Positions 11,206 through 21,300 of a stretch of DNA of 64,000 nt are shown here, in pieces. How positions within the stretch are numbered: position 1 is the stretch's first letter; every line of letters begins with the position of its first letter. The notes beneath the pieces are model-generated. The model made no database searches and was not told where the DNA came from. It saw nothing but the letters and a program-made list of their open reading frames with translations. Source of the DNA: Gnetum montanum (lineage: Eukaryota; Streptophyta; Gnetopsida; Gnetales; Gnetaceae). The stretch lies in the NCBI GenBank assembly GCA_015680685.1, contig MNCI01004650.1, positions 226,033-290,032 of the forward strand. The letters run 5' to 3'. Made by a program: the position numbers and the translations under genes.

Positions 11206-11790
11206 TAGTTCAAGGTTATGGCGGACCGCTAAGACGCGAAGATGTAATGCTGCTAAAAAATGTGAAATTGCCAATGTATAAATGCAAAGCTACTATTCTA
11301 GTATCATTGTGAACTACCTAGATGTAAAATGCAAAACCACTAGTATACAAAACGGAAAGTTGTTGCTATATAAGAAGAGTAAGACTATTAATACGAAAAT
11401 GTGAAACTGCTAGTTTAGTGTTATTGTGGACTACGAATGTGTGTAAGATGGAAACTGCTAGTTTAAGGTCTTTTCAGACCAGTAACTAGAGTAAAACTGT
11501 ACACTAGGAACACTAGTTTAAGATCTTTCCAGACCGGTAAAGTTACAACTATGCGAAGATTGCTAGTTTAAGGTATTTCCGGACTAGTAAAGTCACAGCT
11601 ATGATGGGGTTGCTAGTTTAAGGTCTTTTTGGATAGCTAAAGTCGCAACTAAGCTAAGATTGCTAGTTTAAGGTCTTTCCGGACTGGTAAAGTCACAACT
11701 ACACTGAGATTGCTAGTTTAAGGTCTTTCCGAACTACTAATGTCGCAGCTACGCTAATATTGCTAGTTTAAGGTCTTTCTAGACTAGTAA
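11206..11790. repeat. Minisatellite array 2 (about 50-bp unit)
   Basis: About seven clear 50-base units (core CTAGTTTAAGGTCTTTCCGG, then AC) at 11455-11790, with more diverged units upstream from 11206. Each unit holds GTC-six bases-GAC. It lies between the RT extension (minus) and the TATA box of the antisense gene (plus), that is, about 200 bases upstream of that promoter. Confidence 0.9.
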
Positions 11791-11985
11791 CTAAAAATAT
11801 ATGTTTTTTTGTTTTTTGGGAAAGAAAATGGTTAGCTCGAAGCATGCCAAGATATTTTTCTTGGATCTGGCTATTTAAATTACCAACAATGTTGCGATGT
11901 CATGGCGAGCATGCTATGTTGTACGCCATACTCTGCATTAAGCAGAGAGAGAGAATGACAGGTTTCCCCCTTTTACCATTATGGC

Positions 11986-11993
11986 TATAAATA
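11986..11993 (+). promoter_or_regulatory. TATA box of the antisense gene in element A
   Basis: TATAAATA in a setting typical of plant promoters (GGC before, GGG after), 122 bases upstream of a good ATG at 12108. It faces the + strand, opposite to gag-pol. The repeat array 11206-11790 lies directly upstream. Confidence 0.6.
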
Positions 11994-12107
11994 GGGATTA
12001 ACTCCTGGTAAACTTGTTACTTTCACTATAACAAAGTAGAGAAATTGTGCCAGTAGGTAGCAAGGCAATTTTGACATAGCAACAAGGAAGAGTCGGCAAG
12101 CAGAACG

Positions 12108-14510
12108 ATGGCTCCAAAGAAAGAACACACACACTTGGCACTCATGAAGGTCGGTGAGGTAAAGGAAACCCTAGGACGTGTGACACAAGTATGCATCGTG
12201 GTGTGGGAAGAGACCCCGGTAGGCTACTATGCTTCTCCTATTTCCTCGTGCTTCTATTATCATTTTTGTTTTCTACTTTCATTTTTGCGATTCAATTTTG
12301 GTTATCCCTACTTTCTGCCATCGCATTGTTGTTGTTTTTGCCTTTACGCTGTTGCTGTTGCCATTTTGTCCACTATGGATGTAAAAATGCTACACCAAGG
12401 TTACATGCAAGGTTTCCTAGACCACCATCACTGCGACTATCATTTCCGTAGAGACTTGGATGGTTTAGGCTACTTGGCTTTCGAATGGCTTAGTGTAGGA
12501 CCTTCAAGAGGGTTTGGCCATGCGTGATGTAGCAATGAGATGCATGTTTTTTCAAATCATAATGTTAATTACTTTCATTAGGGCTAATTGCTTTGTTTCT
12601 ATGCTATGTTGTCGCTTTCATGTTTTTTGCTATGCTATGTACAGGAAGGAAATTATGCTATGCTATTTGCTAAAATCCAAGGTTTTGCTACACTATGTGT
12701 GTATTACACTTGAATGTGATGTTAACATTTATCGTTGTGTTGTGTAGGATAGTGCTAAGGCCAATTTTAATTGTCTTGGAAATTGTAGGGATCCTATGCT
12801 ACATGAACAAACTAGTGGCCAATGTTCCTCCTCCTCACACATGTGTGGGAGATTAGGAAATCTGGTTCAAGATGGTAGCACAAAAGTTCCTACAATTCCT
12901 TCTCCAATGCTTCAGCGTGATCATTTGGTCACACTTATAGGAGGAGGTAGCGGCCATCATACTAGAAACCCTGTTGCCTGGGGCAAGCTAGGGTATTCTA
13001 AGGTATTTGAAGGATGGGGTAGTTAGTAGTGAGCAAGGAGAAGGATCCAGTCAATGCTCCCAAAATTTGAAACGTTTGACTTGGATCTGGGAGATGCCTG
13101 AGTACAGCTGCTACCATCTCTACAATACATTTCCAAGGGCCCCAGTCAAGAAGGAAAGAGCCCCTATCACTGAGGAAAGAGCTCTTGTTGTTAGGGAAAA
13201 TCCTCCTATCGACGAGTAGGAAATTTTTGGAAACCAAAAGGAATCTCCTAGGAATGAAGAGGATGCTGGTGCCTCAAAAGGAAAGGTTCCAGTGAATAAA
13301 GAAGAAACCCACATCAACCTAGCAAGGACTTTTGCCACCGCTTTGAATCAGAAGGAAGGGGAACTGCAACTAGACACTAGTGAGTTTAACAGTATGTTCA
13401 TCTTATCATAGTCCATTTTGGTCATTGCTAACACATTTAGTTGTGTGACAGATGCCACTGTTAATGTTGCAGGACCTCCTCTAATTCATGTGGAACCATT
13501 GGCTGAGACCCCTGATATGCTTATGTTTATATAGGGGATCGTCAACGACATGATTGACCACCTCAAGTAGGTCGACCTTGAAGTAGGTAAGTAGTTACGC
13601 TAGATGCTTTTGTGTTGCTACACTAGAGTTCTCAAATTCATTAACCTTGCTACACTAATGCGACTGATATGCTCTTTATGTTGTGATAGCCTCTCGACTT
13701 AAATGGAAGCTAGAACGACCTTTGAAAGTCGATGTCATGCCTACATTCCTACCCAAAGTGACCAAGGTGCCTCTTCACGCATACAATGAGGTTAGCAAAT
13801 GCACTTTGCACTCAACACGCTCCTTGTGGGAGTGTAGGGGCATCAATGAGGACCTATGGAAATGGATCCAGAGGGTTAAAAAGAAGAAGGTTGACCTACG
13901 CACTGAGGTGGAAGACCTCAAATTGAGGAACGAATTCCTCATAGCCCGTGATACTATTAATGAGGACTGGTGCACAGCTGTGACAGATTATGCCAGATTT
14001 TGGACAGTCGTGCATTAGAACAATGAAGCCACCCATGAAATAATAGAATAGCGAATGCAAATGGACTTGTTAGCCTAGAAGAGTCAGGATTTGAAGGATT
14101 TCAGCACCAAGGTTTATGAATGGAGGTAGTCCCAGAAAAACCATAAGCATATGTACAAACTGAAATGTGCCTTCTATCGTAAACTATATAGGGATGCTTC
14201 TGTTGAGGCATTTACCTATAAGGCATTTGTAGATGCCATTGGTGTTTCTAAGGCCTATGACAAGTTTAAAGAGCAAATAAAGGTTATGTAATCTCTTTAA
14301 TGAGAAGTGGACCTTCCTATAGGAGAGACTGCAACTACCTCCTTTTCTTTAAGACCACCGAGATGGACAACCATAAAAAAGGAGAATGCTACTGTAGACA
14401 TTGAACCAAATAATAGGAATTGGGTGGATATCACGGCGGAGGAGGTCTAGCACGACCTCAAGCTCATTTTAGATCAGATACCCTTCAAGATGGATGCAGG
14501 TCCATCTTAG
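12108..14510 (+). pseudogene. Antisense accessory gene of element A, probably spliced, unrecognised
   Basis: Starts MAPKKEHTHLALMKVGEV. Exon 1 (12108-12218, 37 codons) ends at a GT donor. A T-rich intron runs to the TAG acceptor at 12745-12747, and exon 2 continues in phase as DSAKANFNCLGNCRDPM to 13026. Coding-like sequence resumes in another frame (about 13007-13520; PVKKERAPITEERALVV). After a second GT-AG gap (about 13587-13689) come IASRLKWKLERPLKVDVMP and a charged, coiled-coil-like part (RVKKKKVDLRTEVEDLKLRN). It fades near 14510 with several stops. No known domain was recognised. It faces against gag-pol and fills the protease-RT spacer. It is broken here, but its phase and splice-site order suggest it was once a real gene. 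Confidence 0.5.
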
Positions 14511-14868
14511 ATCAGTTACTTTCCACTGTGTTAATTCTTATGCTCTATTGTAGCTTGCGTATGTTGCCCTAGCTGACTACATTTCTACGATGTAGGGCCC
14601 ACAGCAGAAAGGAGTGAAGAGGCAACAGGGGACAATGTAGCAAAAGATGACACAGAAGTAAATAGTGGCAAAGAAGATGATGCGGGTGGAGGAAACCCAT
14701 GACAACATGGGATTTTTTGGAATTTTGGATTTTTGTAGAATTTTTGCAAACATTGTCTAAAAGAAAAAAGTTTTGAATGAAAGACTAATAATTTTGAAAA
14801 AGAAAATGGTTCCATGCTAACTTGTGTATTACCTACGTGTTGAATTTTATGTTAAATTCATTCTTTTG
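14511..14868. other. Gene-free stretch after the antisense gene
   Basis: No convincing coding sequence. A T-rich segment near 14750-14870 could hold the 3' end of the antisense transcript, but no clear polyadenylation signal stands out. Confidence 0.4.
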
Positions 14869-15297
14869 TGCTAGTTTTAGGCCATCTTGGGCCCATGCTA
14901 GTTTTAAGCCATTTCAGGCCATAGCGTAGCGTAGTTTTAGGCCATTTCAGGCCATAGTGTAGCATAGTTTTAGGCCATTTCAGGCCATGGGATAGTTTTA
15001 GGCCATTGCGAGCCATAGCGTAGCATAGTTTTAGCCCATTTCAGGCCATTAGGAGAATGTAGTTTAAGGCCATTTCAGGCCATGATGTAGTTTAAGGCCA
15101 TTTCGGGCCATGGCCAGTTTAAGGCCATTTTGGGCAATGGCTAGTTTAAGGCCATTGTGGGCCATAGCGTAGCATAGTTTTAGGCCATTTCAGGCCTTAG
15201 CTAGTTTAAGGCCATTGCAGGCCATGGCTAGTTTAAGGCCATTGCGGGCCATAGTGTAGCATATTTTTAGGCCATTTCGGGCCTTAGCATGTTAAAA
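14869..15297. repeat. Minisatellite array 3 (26-37-bp units)
   Basis: About fourteen units with the core TAGTTTAAGGCCATTTCAGG, then CC. Some units have an extra ATAGCGTAGCAT spacer, the same word that fills the element's LTRs. The core inverted repeat is GGCC-six bases-GGCC. It lies just beyond the end of the antisense gene, so arrays 2 and 3 bracket that gene. Confidence 0.9.
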
Positions 15298-15739
15298 AGA
15301 TCATACATCAATGATCTAGAGAACGGCTAAGTAGTGGCTAGCATAGATGGACGAAAACAAAAAGGTGGTAAATGTACAAGGATGATGCTTGGGCAAGAAG
15401 CAGTGGGGTTGCTACGCTAGGCATAGTTGCTTCTTAACCCATCATGGGTTGAGCGGAACATAAGGCTGAGGTGCTTTGCTAGGGCCTTTTTCCACATCAT
15501 TGGCCCCCACTTGGAAGGGCAACTCGGCCCACGCATTTCTGTTCTAAGAACTAGCTTGCTAAGCTGATTCCTTTGCCAGGTGGTTATCATGTGGGGAGAT
15601 AGATGCTTCATTCTTAGATGTTATAACCTCTGAGCCTTGTTCCATGTCGATGTTATTGATGGCTTAAGTTGCTACCTCATCTCCATGGATCACCACCTCC
15701 CTACTTGCATAGGGAAAATGAATCTCCTGGTGTATGGGT
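15298..15739 (-). pseudogene. Region downstream of protease in element A
   Basis: Degenerate coding sequence on the minus strand continues beyond protease (HPHDN- and NAWAELPFQVGANDVEKG-like pieces, 15600-15420). It has stops and no recognised domain. It probably belongs to the original gag-pro ORF. Confidence 0.4.
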
Positions 15740-16323
15740 GAGGAGACAGCCCTAAGCTATGCTAACCATGACCTCCCCAGGATCAGGTTAAACCCAAGCA
15801 TCTCCTCAACCATAATGAACATTGCATTCATGGGGAACTAGTCCCCTACCATGAAGTCTATGTGAACTTTGCCCTTCACTATGACCCATGCCCCATTAAA
15901 TAACCTTAGGAATGATGTCATTATAGGTTTGATCTGGTCGACCAAGCCCAACTTGTCCACAACAGGGAATGGGATGACATTCGTGGTAGCCTCATCATCA
16001 GCGTGTATCCTCAGGATCCTATGTTGGTTGACCTGAATTGTGATGAATAGGTGTGTTATAGTCACCTGACACCTTTCGGGGTCTTCCGTAATGGAGTCAT
16101 CGTAGAAAGTTAGTTGAGATGGTTCTGGCTTTGTAGGTGTGGAGCGAAGCATGACCAAGTGGATCACTTCCTCTTCCGTAGGCATGTCCTTATCAACTAG
16201 AATCACTGTCAACATGCAGATTAGAGCCTTACGGTGTGGGACAGACGTCATGATTAGGTTGTACAAGCTCAACGTAGTGTTCTTTTGCTTTAAAGTTTGT
16301 TTGATCTGAGTAAGGGCATCCAA
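15740..16323 (-). pseudogene. Aspartic protease of element A (broken)
   Basis: A 161-codon open segment starts at 16323 (MDALTQIKQTLKQKNTTLSL). The active-site region reads RIHADDEATTNVIPFPVVDK near 16010-15960, where the family has D-[GN]-GS--NVIP; the catalytic triplet is no longer intact. The second conserved part, FNLILGRSWL, is at 15790-15760 and corresponds to the usual LGR-W. The protease would cut the gag-pol polyprotein. It follows the gag zinc knuckle by about 1 kb. Confidence 0.75.
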
Positions 16324-17691
16324 GAAGTCTTGGACACCCCCTTGTTTACTGCCTTTTTTCTCTTCTATTCATCCTAGAAGATGAATTTCTTGAGGAGGGA
16401 TGATTTCATATCTAGGTTAAGACCCTTTTTGGTAGTGTGACATGGACTGTGTGGTTGTAGCAATGTTCCTCTTTGGTGACGAGGGCATAGATGTAGGGGG
16501 TGAAGACGTAGGCTTGGTGGTACTCAGGGCAGTACCTTCCTTCAATGTCTCAGTTGCAAAATTCACTTCTCATTTTTTAGGATGAGAAGGTTGTGCAACT
16601 ATCTTATGCAGGGCGAGGATTGTTGAAGGAGTTGGTCCCCTAATGACAAACGGAGCTAATAGTGTTAATAGGTGGGGTGGGGTGGTTTTGCTAACAGGTA
16701 GTGTGGGTGTGGATGCCCGAGGAGCGACTTTTAGGACAAATAGCTGTTATCAATGTTGATCAGTCACTCCTGGTGCTGGTGCACTACGTTAAGGCATGCA
16801 GACCACAAATGGTTTCTCGGGTGACCCAGGGTTACTGTTGATGCCGATGGTGTTGATGAAATAATTGACATTTTTGGCATTGAGGGGGTTAGTGTAGATG
16901 TGTAGATATTGATTCTCAGGGTGTACTGGGTTACTTTCATCTAACACCAATTTTTCCTAGTCAATCATCCTTTGAATGTCATCCTTCAATGCCAGACAGT
17001 AGTCTGTGTTGTGACCACACTGTTGGTGGTAGTCACAAAATCGATCCAGCCTGAAATCCTTAGGAACTAGGAGCTCGTTGGGCAGGGCCAACAAGGGGTT
17101 CTTGAGGATTTCATAGTACTGGTGATGTTTCCTGGCTCCCTCCTCTAACATCTGCTTATGTTGGATGTACCCCGTGCCCAGTAGCTGCTTTAGAAACTCC
17201 AAAGGCTTAACTGGTAGTAGGGTGTACTTTGAGTGATCTTTACGCTGAAAGTTCAGCTTTGGTGGCGCAGATGTCTTAGCTGTGGCTACAGCAGGTTGTG
17301 GTGTGTTGCCCTACATGGGCGTGGAATTAACTACGGGTGTGGCTGATTTCTTGTTTTTCCTGTTACCATTGTTATTAGGCTTTGGTTTGGCCTCACTTGC
17401 CGTAGCGGCCACTGTGGCTATTGCAGCCTTACCCTTATCCTTCTTTGTGAAGGTGTTCTTGTAAGCAAGATAGGCTGGGTCTTTGCTTGTCTCGGCTACA
17501 TCCTGTATGCTCTTAGTCTGAGGAAAAGCCTAACTAAGAGTGCGAGGAGGAAGGTAGTACAACTTAGACTTGATGAAGTCTTTTATTGCACCGTTAAAGA
17601 TGGCTAGCAAGTGGGCCTCCGCGATGGGCTCGCGGATTTCATTAAGGGTTGTGCTCCAATGCTGGATGAACTTTTGGACTAGTTCCAGAGG
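16324..17691 (-). pseudogene. gag of element A, C-terminal half (nucleocapsid)
   Basis: Continues gag after the inserted solo LTR. The first residues after the LTR (about 17691-17590) resume the gag helical region (FIQHWSTTLNEIREPIAEAH). At 17202 comes MEFLKQLLGTGYIQHKQML, then LVPKDFRLDRFCDYHQQCGH at about 17060-17040. This contains the retroviral-type knuckle C-x2-H-x4-H-x4-C (CDYHQQCGHNTDYC). A low-complexity, poorly preserved link leads to protease. Gag coats the RNA in the particle. The frame carries several stops. Confidence 0.8.
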
Positions 17692-19310
17692 TGAAACACC
17701 CCAAAAAATGTGAGGTCATTCTTGCTTCACTAGGCATAGTACTTCGTGCAGCATTACAGTAGTTCTTTGAGAGGAGAACGCTTTGAGTTTAGGCTAGCCA
17801 GTTCAGCAAATTTTCTACTTTGGACATGAACAGGCTCTACGATTCATCCTGCCTATCCACCCAAGTAGCTTGCCCACACAACAGCCTATTTGGAAATGAC
17901 ACACGGAGTTGGTACTAGCATTCTAGATGCACAAAATAGTTCAACAAGTTTTCTAAGGCACGAAGTCTGCTATGCTACACTACGCCCCACTCTATAGCAT
18001 AGCAAGCTTTAGAAAACATTTATAGAATGAAGTGCCACACTACGTAGCATAGTGTAGCATAGAAACAACTATATAGCCAATTTCATTGCCCAACTTCAAG
18101 TCCTTCAACAATGTCCCTTTCCGTTAGGAAGCAGCAGACCATGTCTTCTGCTACGCTATGCTGAGCTACATGGCACAGCAAGGCATAGCAATCCTACAGA
18201 AGAGATAGAAGGCAGCTCAAAGGGCAAGGCCAAAAAATTTGCAAGTTTCACAGTGTAGGAAGTAAGGTTTTTAGTTTGGTCAAGTTCTCACAACTAAGGC
18301 CATATGCTACACTACATAGCATAGCATAGCATAGCAAGTATGTAGCATATGTATAGCAAAGAGCAGGACAACATGCTACGCTACACCGAGCATGCTACGC
18401 TACAACATAACAGCAAAGCATGCAGGTGGTTGTGCAACATTAATGCACTTCACCAAATTGGACCATTGGCACATGTCTCCAAATGCTGATGACATAATTA
18501 TGGCATGGCAAGCTCACAATTGTGACATTGTAGACTCACAGTCACAACGGTCATGAACATCTAATGGTCATACTGGCACGTGCAGCATGAGCAAGTTAAC
18601 AAAAGTCTAGGGCACATGGCATCCAAATCACCCCTTTTGCATGCCCTTGATCCTATAAATACCCTAATGAGTAACATTCAAAGGATTCTGGTTCCATTGG
18701 GTTCAAATTTTTTGCCAAGTTCTCGACTTTTCCTCTCTCTAGCACTCAAGTTCTCCTCTTGGCACATTGCAATATCGAGCATTGTAAGCTTTCTGTTTAA
18801 CACTACAAATACTTAGCATTCCCAGCTCATATTTTTGTTCTATCCCCTTCTACCACCTTGGTAGAATCCCCACATTGTCAACGCCTAAGTTCGTGCCCAA
18901 GTGCACAACCTGCTTTGCTCCACACATCCTGGTTACTCTCAGGATCTCTGCACTCTGTCACACTATGCAACTAATTGTATCCATCCTGATAGAGCAAACT
19001 TGTAGTTTCAGACTGGTGCATTTTTCTAACTGTATTTTACTTTGTTTCCTACTTATTCTTGTGTGTTGCATTACTTTCTACTTTATTTAATTTCAAGAAT
19101 TGCTTTGCATTCTTGCCCTCGTTTTTAAATTATATGTTGCAAAAGGCCATATAGACATTGATTAAGTCCCTATCTAATCGAAAAGACCATTTAGGGTGCC
19201 CCGTATCAGCATACACACCTAGCATGGCCCTCCCGCGGGTATGGGATCAAGGCTATCATGCCCAATGATCCCTCGATGTTTTTTAGCCATCGACATTTCC
19301 AGTTCCTACA
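17692..19310 (+). mobile_element. Solo LTR of the element A family nested in gag
   Basis: A 1619-base LTR with TGAAACACC at one end and CCTACA at the other, inverted relative to element A's own LTRs. Its TATA box (TATAAATA, 18654-18661) reads +. A perfect 5-base duplication AGAGG sits on both sides (17687-17691 and 19311-19315). The gag frame is continuous once the LTR and one duplication copy are left out. No internal region remains, so this is the product of LTR-LTR recombination after a same-family insertion. Confidence 0.93.
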
Positions 19311-20854
19311 AGAGGATCCTGCTTCATGCTCATCAATTGAGCCAACATGATTTCTGGCTTCAAGTTATACTTGAAGCACGTCACAAACTGGGTCAAAAGC
19401 TCCTCTAGAATTGAAATGGATGAGCGTGGAACTACACAGTACCAATCCAAGGCTCTCCCAACTAGGGACATAGCAAAGATATGGATAATCATGTGTGGTC
19501 ATTGTAGCAATAGAAGGGACTCAAACCTAAAGGTGAAAAGATGTGCATTAGGATCCCCCTCCCCATTGTATTTCATGAAGTGTGGGAGGGACATTCCTAG
19601 GGGTAGCATTAGTGCGAGGATGGCAGGGCTGATGGGGTCATCTTGGTAAAAGTCCATGACTTGTATCATGTCAGATCCAATAGCCTTAAGGCATTTTATC
19701 TCTTTAGTAAGGGTCTAGATAAGCTGGAATGCTTGGTCCAAACCCTGGGACGACATAGATGGTTGGGGAACTACCGTGGTAGCTCCCACTTGTAGGGTAG
19801 CAGGGGTGGTAGCATGACCCACTGGTGGTGCCATTGGGGTGGCCCCTACGCTCTGCATTACTTGTGGCATCCACCAACTAACAGGTGGTGTCGTTGTAGT
19901 AATAGCCAAGGGTTGCATTACAGGGTAGACTATTTGCATGGCTGGTGGAATAGACTAGATCCTAGCACTGGGCAGTATCATTTGTGGAACTTGGTAGGCC
20001 TGATGGCGGATGTGAGACATTTTCAATGGTAATGTAACAGGGGGAGTAGTGAATGGGATCCACCACGTTGACAGGCCTGGGCCCGCTGCTAATGGTGGGA
20101 TAGGTGTAAATGCAGGAATGGATGTGAAAGCCACGTACAACTATGAAGTAGGCATGGTGTGAACATGCAGCAAGGTAGTTGTGATTAGTGTGTGATGCAT
20201 CACGAGAATGAACTGATGAACAGTTTGTGGAGGAATAGTAGCTGCAAATGAAACAAGGGAATAGGGGCAATGATATAGTGTGGAGTTGACATGGCTACCC
20301 ATTGTAAAGGTAATTGCAGGTTGTGAAAGCATAGGCATGATTACGAAGGGAGCGATGATAGAAAATGGGTTCATCCAGAAAGACTGGGAAGAAGGAATAG
20401 TAATGGGGTTGGTTTAACTTCCCCCATCAGATTGGGAATCGAGTTCCTCCTATCCATCTTAGAAGGCCTCGTCATGGTTAGATGTTGTGTCCAACTACTC
20501 CCTAAGCCTAGCCAACTGGACCAGTTGTTCTAAAATCCATTGATTCATCTGTGTCAAAGAAATCAAAGCACTGGGAGTGGGAATGAATTCCTTCCCATTA
20601 CAGTAAGCGAACTCGAAGATGCGCTTGTCTTCAAGTTCTTGTGCATCCAAGCGCAAGTTTGCCTACACCTTTGCATAGAGAAAGCTATAGTTCTCATGTT
20701 GCTGGGCCAAGCCCTCAACTCCCCAATTTTGGATTTTGAGGGATCAGTGTGGTTCCAACACTAGGTTGAACGATTGTTTGGCACTTGTGATGCCTTGAAC
20801 TATGATGGGAACCTCAACATTGAAGGTGTTAGCAACGGTGCTTGTGGAAGTCAT
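19311..20854 (-). pseudogene. gag of element A, N-terminal half (capsid)
   Basis: Start chosen at 20854 (MTSTSTVANTF), the first Met after the leader; the frame then carries only scattered stops. The first part is Pro/Thr/Met-rich (20374-19720). The Ty3-type gag domain follows: MSLPHFMKYNGEGDPNAHL near 19600, then IFAMSLVGRALDWYCVVP at 19480-19420 (the L-A--W region) and FVTCFKYNLKPE. It is cut at 19310 by the solo LTR. It forms the particle shell. Confidence 0.8.
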
Positions 20855-20952
20855 TGTTACAAAACTAAATGGTTTTGCAAACAAGAAAAACTATTACGAA
20901 ACTAAATTGTTTTGCAAACAATAAAGACAAGGAAACTAGAAAGTAATCGAAA

Positions 20953-21280
20953 GGCTTTATGTCTTGCTAGATTCCAAGGGAATTGTCGAAGCGATCGACC
21001 TGTACCTCACGATGTGTAAACAACCACAAATCGGTGTCAGATTTATGCTAGTATGTGATAGGGTACAAAACACGTGCAATACTACCATAAAACAAGCGAG
21101 TCAACTGGCAATTGGTGGCTTTATGTCCTATAGGATTCTAGAGAACATGTCGAAGCAACCGATCTACACTGCACGATGCGTAAATAACCACAAATGGGTG
21201 TCGAGTTTATGCTAATGTATATCTAGGTGTAAAATGCTTACAGGACTACCATGAAACTCAAAAAGGGCACCAAGAGGCCC
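20953..21280. repeat. Tandem duplication (164-bp unit) in element A leader
   Basis: GGCTTTATGTC begins at 20953 and again at 21117. The two 164-base copies remain about 80% alike by eye. They lie between the primer site and the gag start, where the packaging signal would be. Confidence 0.85.
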
Positions 21281-21294
21281 TCCTTCTAGTGCCA
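21279..21294 (-). promoter_or_regulatory. Primer binding site of element A
   Basis: On the minus strand the six bases GATTTC follow the 5' LTR, then TGGCACTAGAAGGAGG. The TGGC start and the position fit a tRNA primer site. I could not assign the tRNA with confidence. Confidence 0.6.
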
Positions 21295-21300
21295 GAAATC

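Noticed and set aside
12191-12527. Phe/Leu/Cys-rich open frames on the + strand
   Set aside because: They lie in the T-rich intron of the antisense gene in element A; composition explains them.
14869-15297. Possible CRISPR-like array
   Set aside because: Units are short and variable with no unique equal-length spacers, in a plant retroelement; a minisatellite is the right description.
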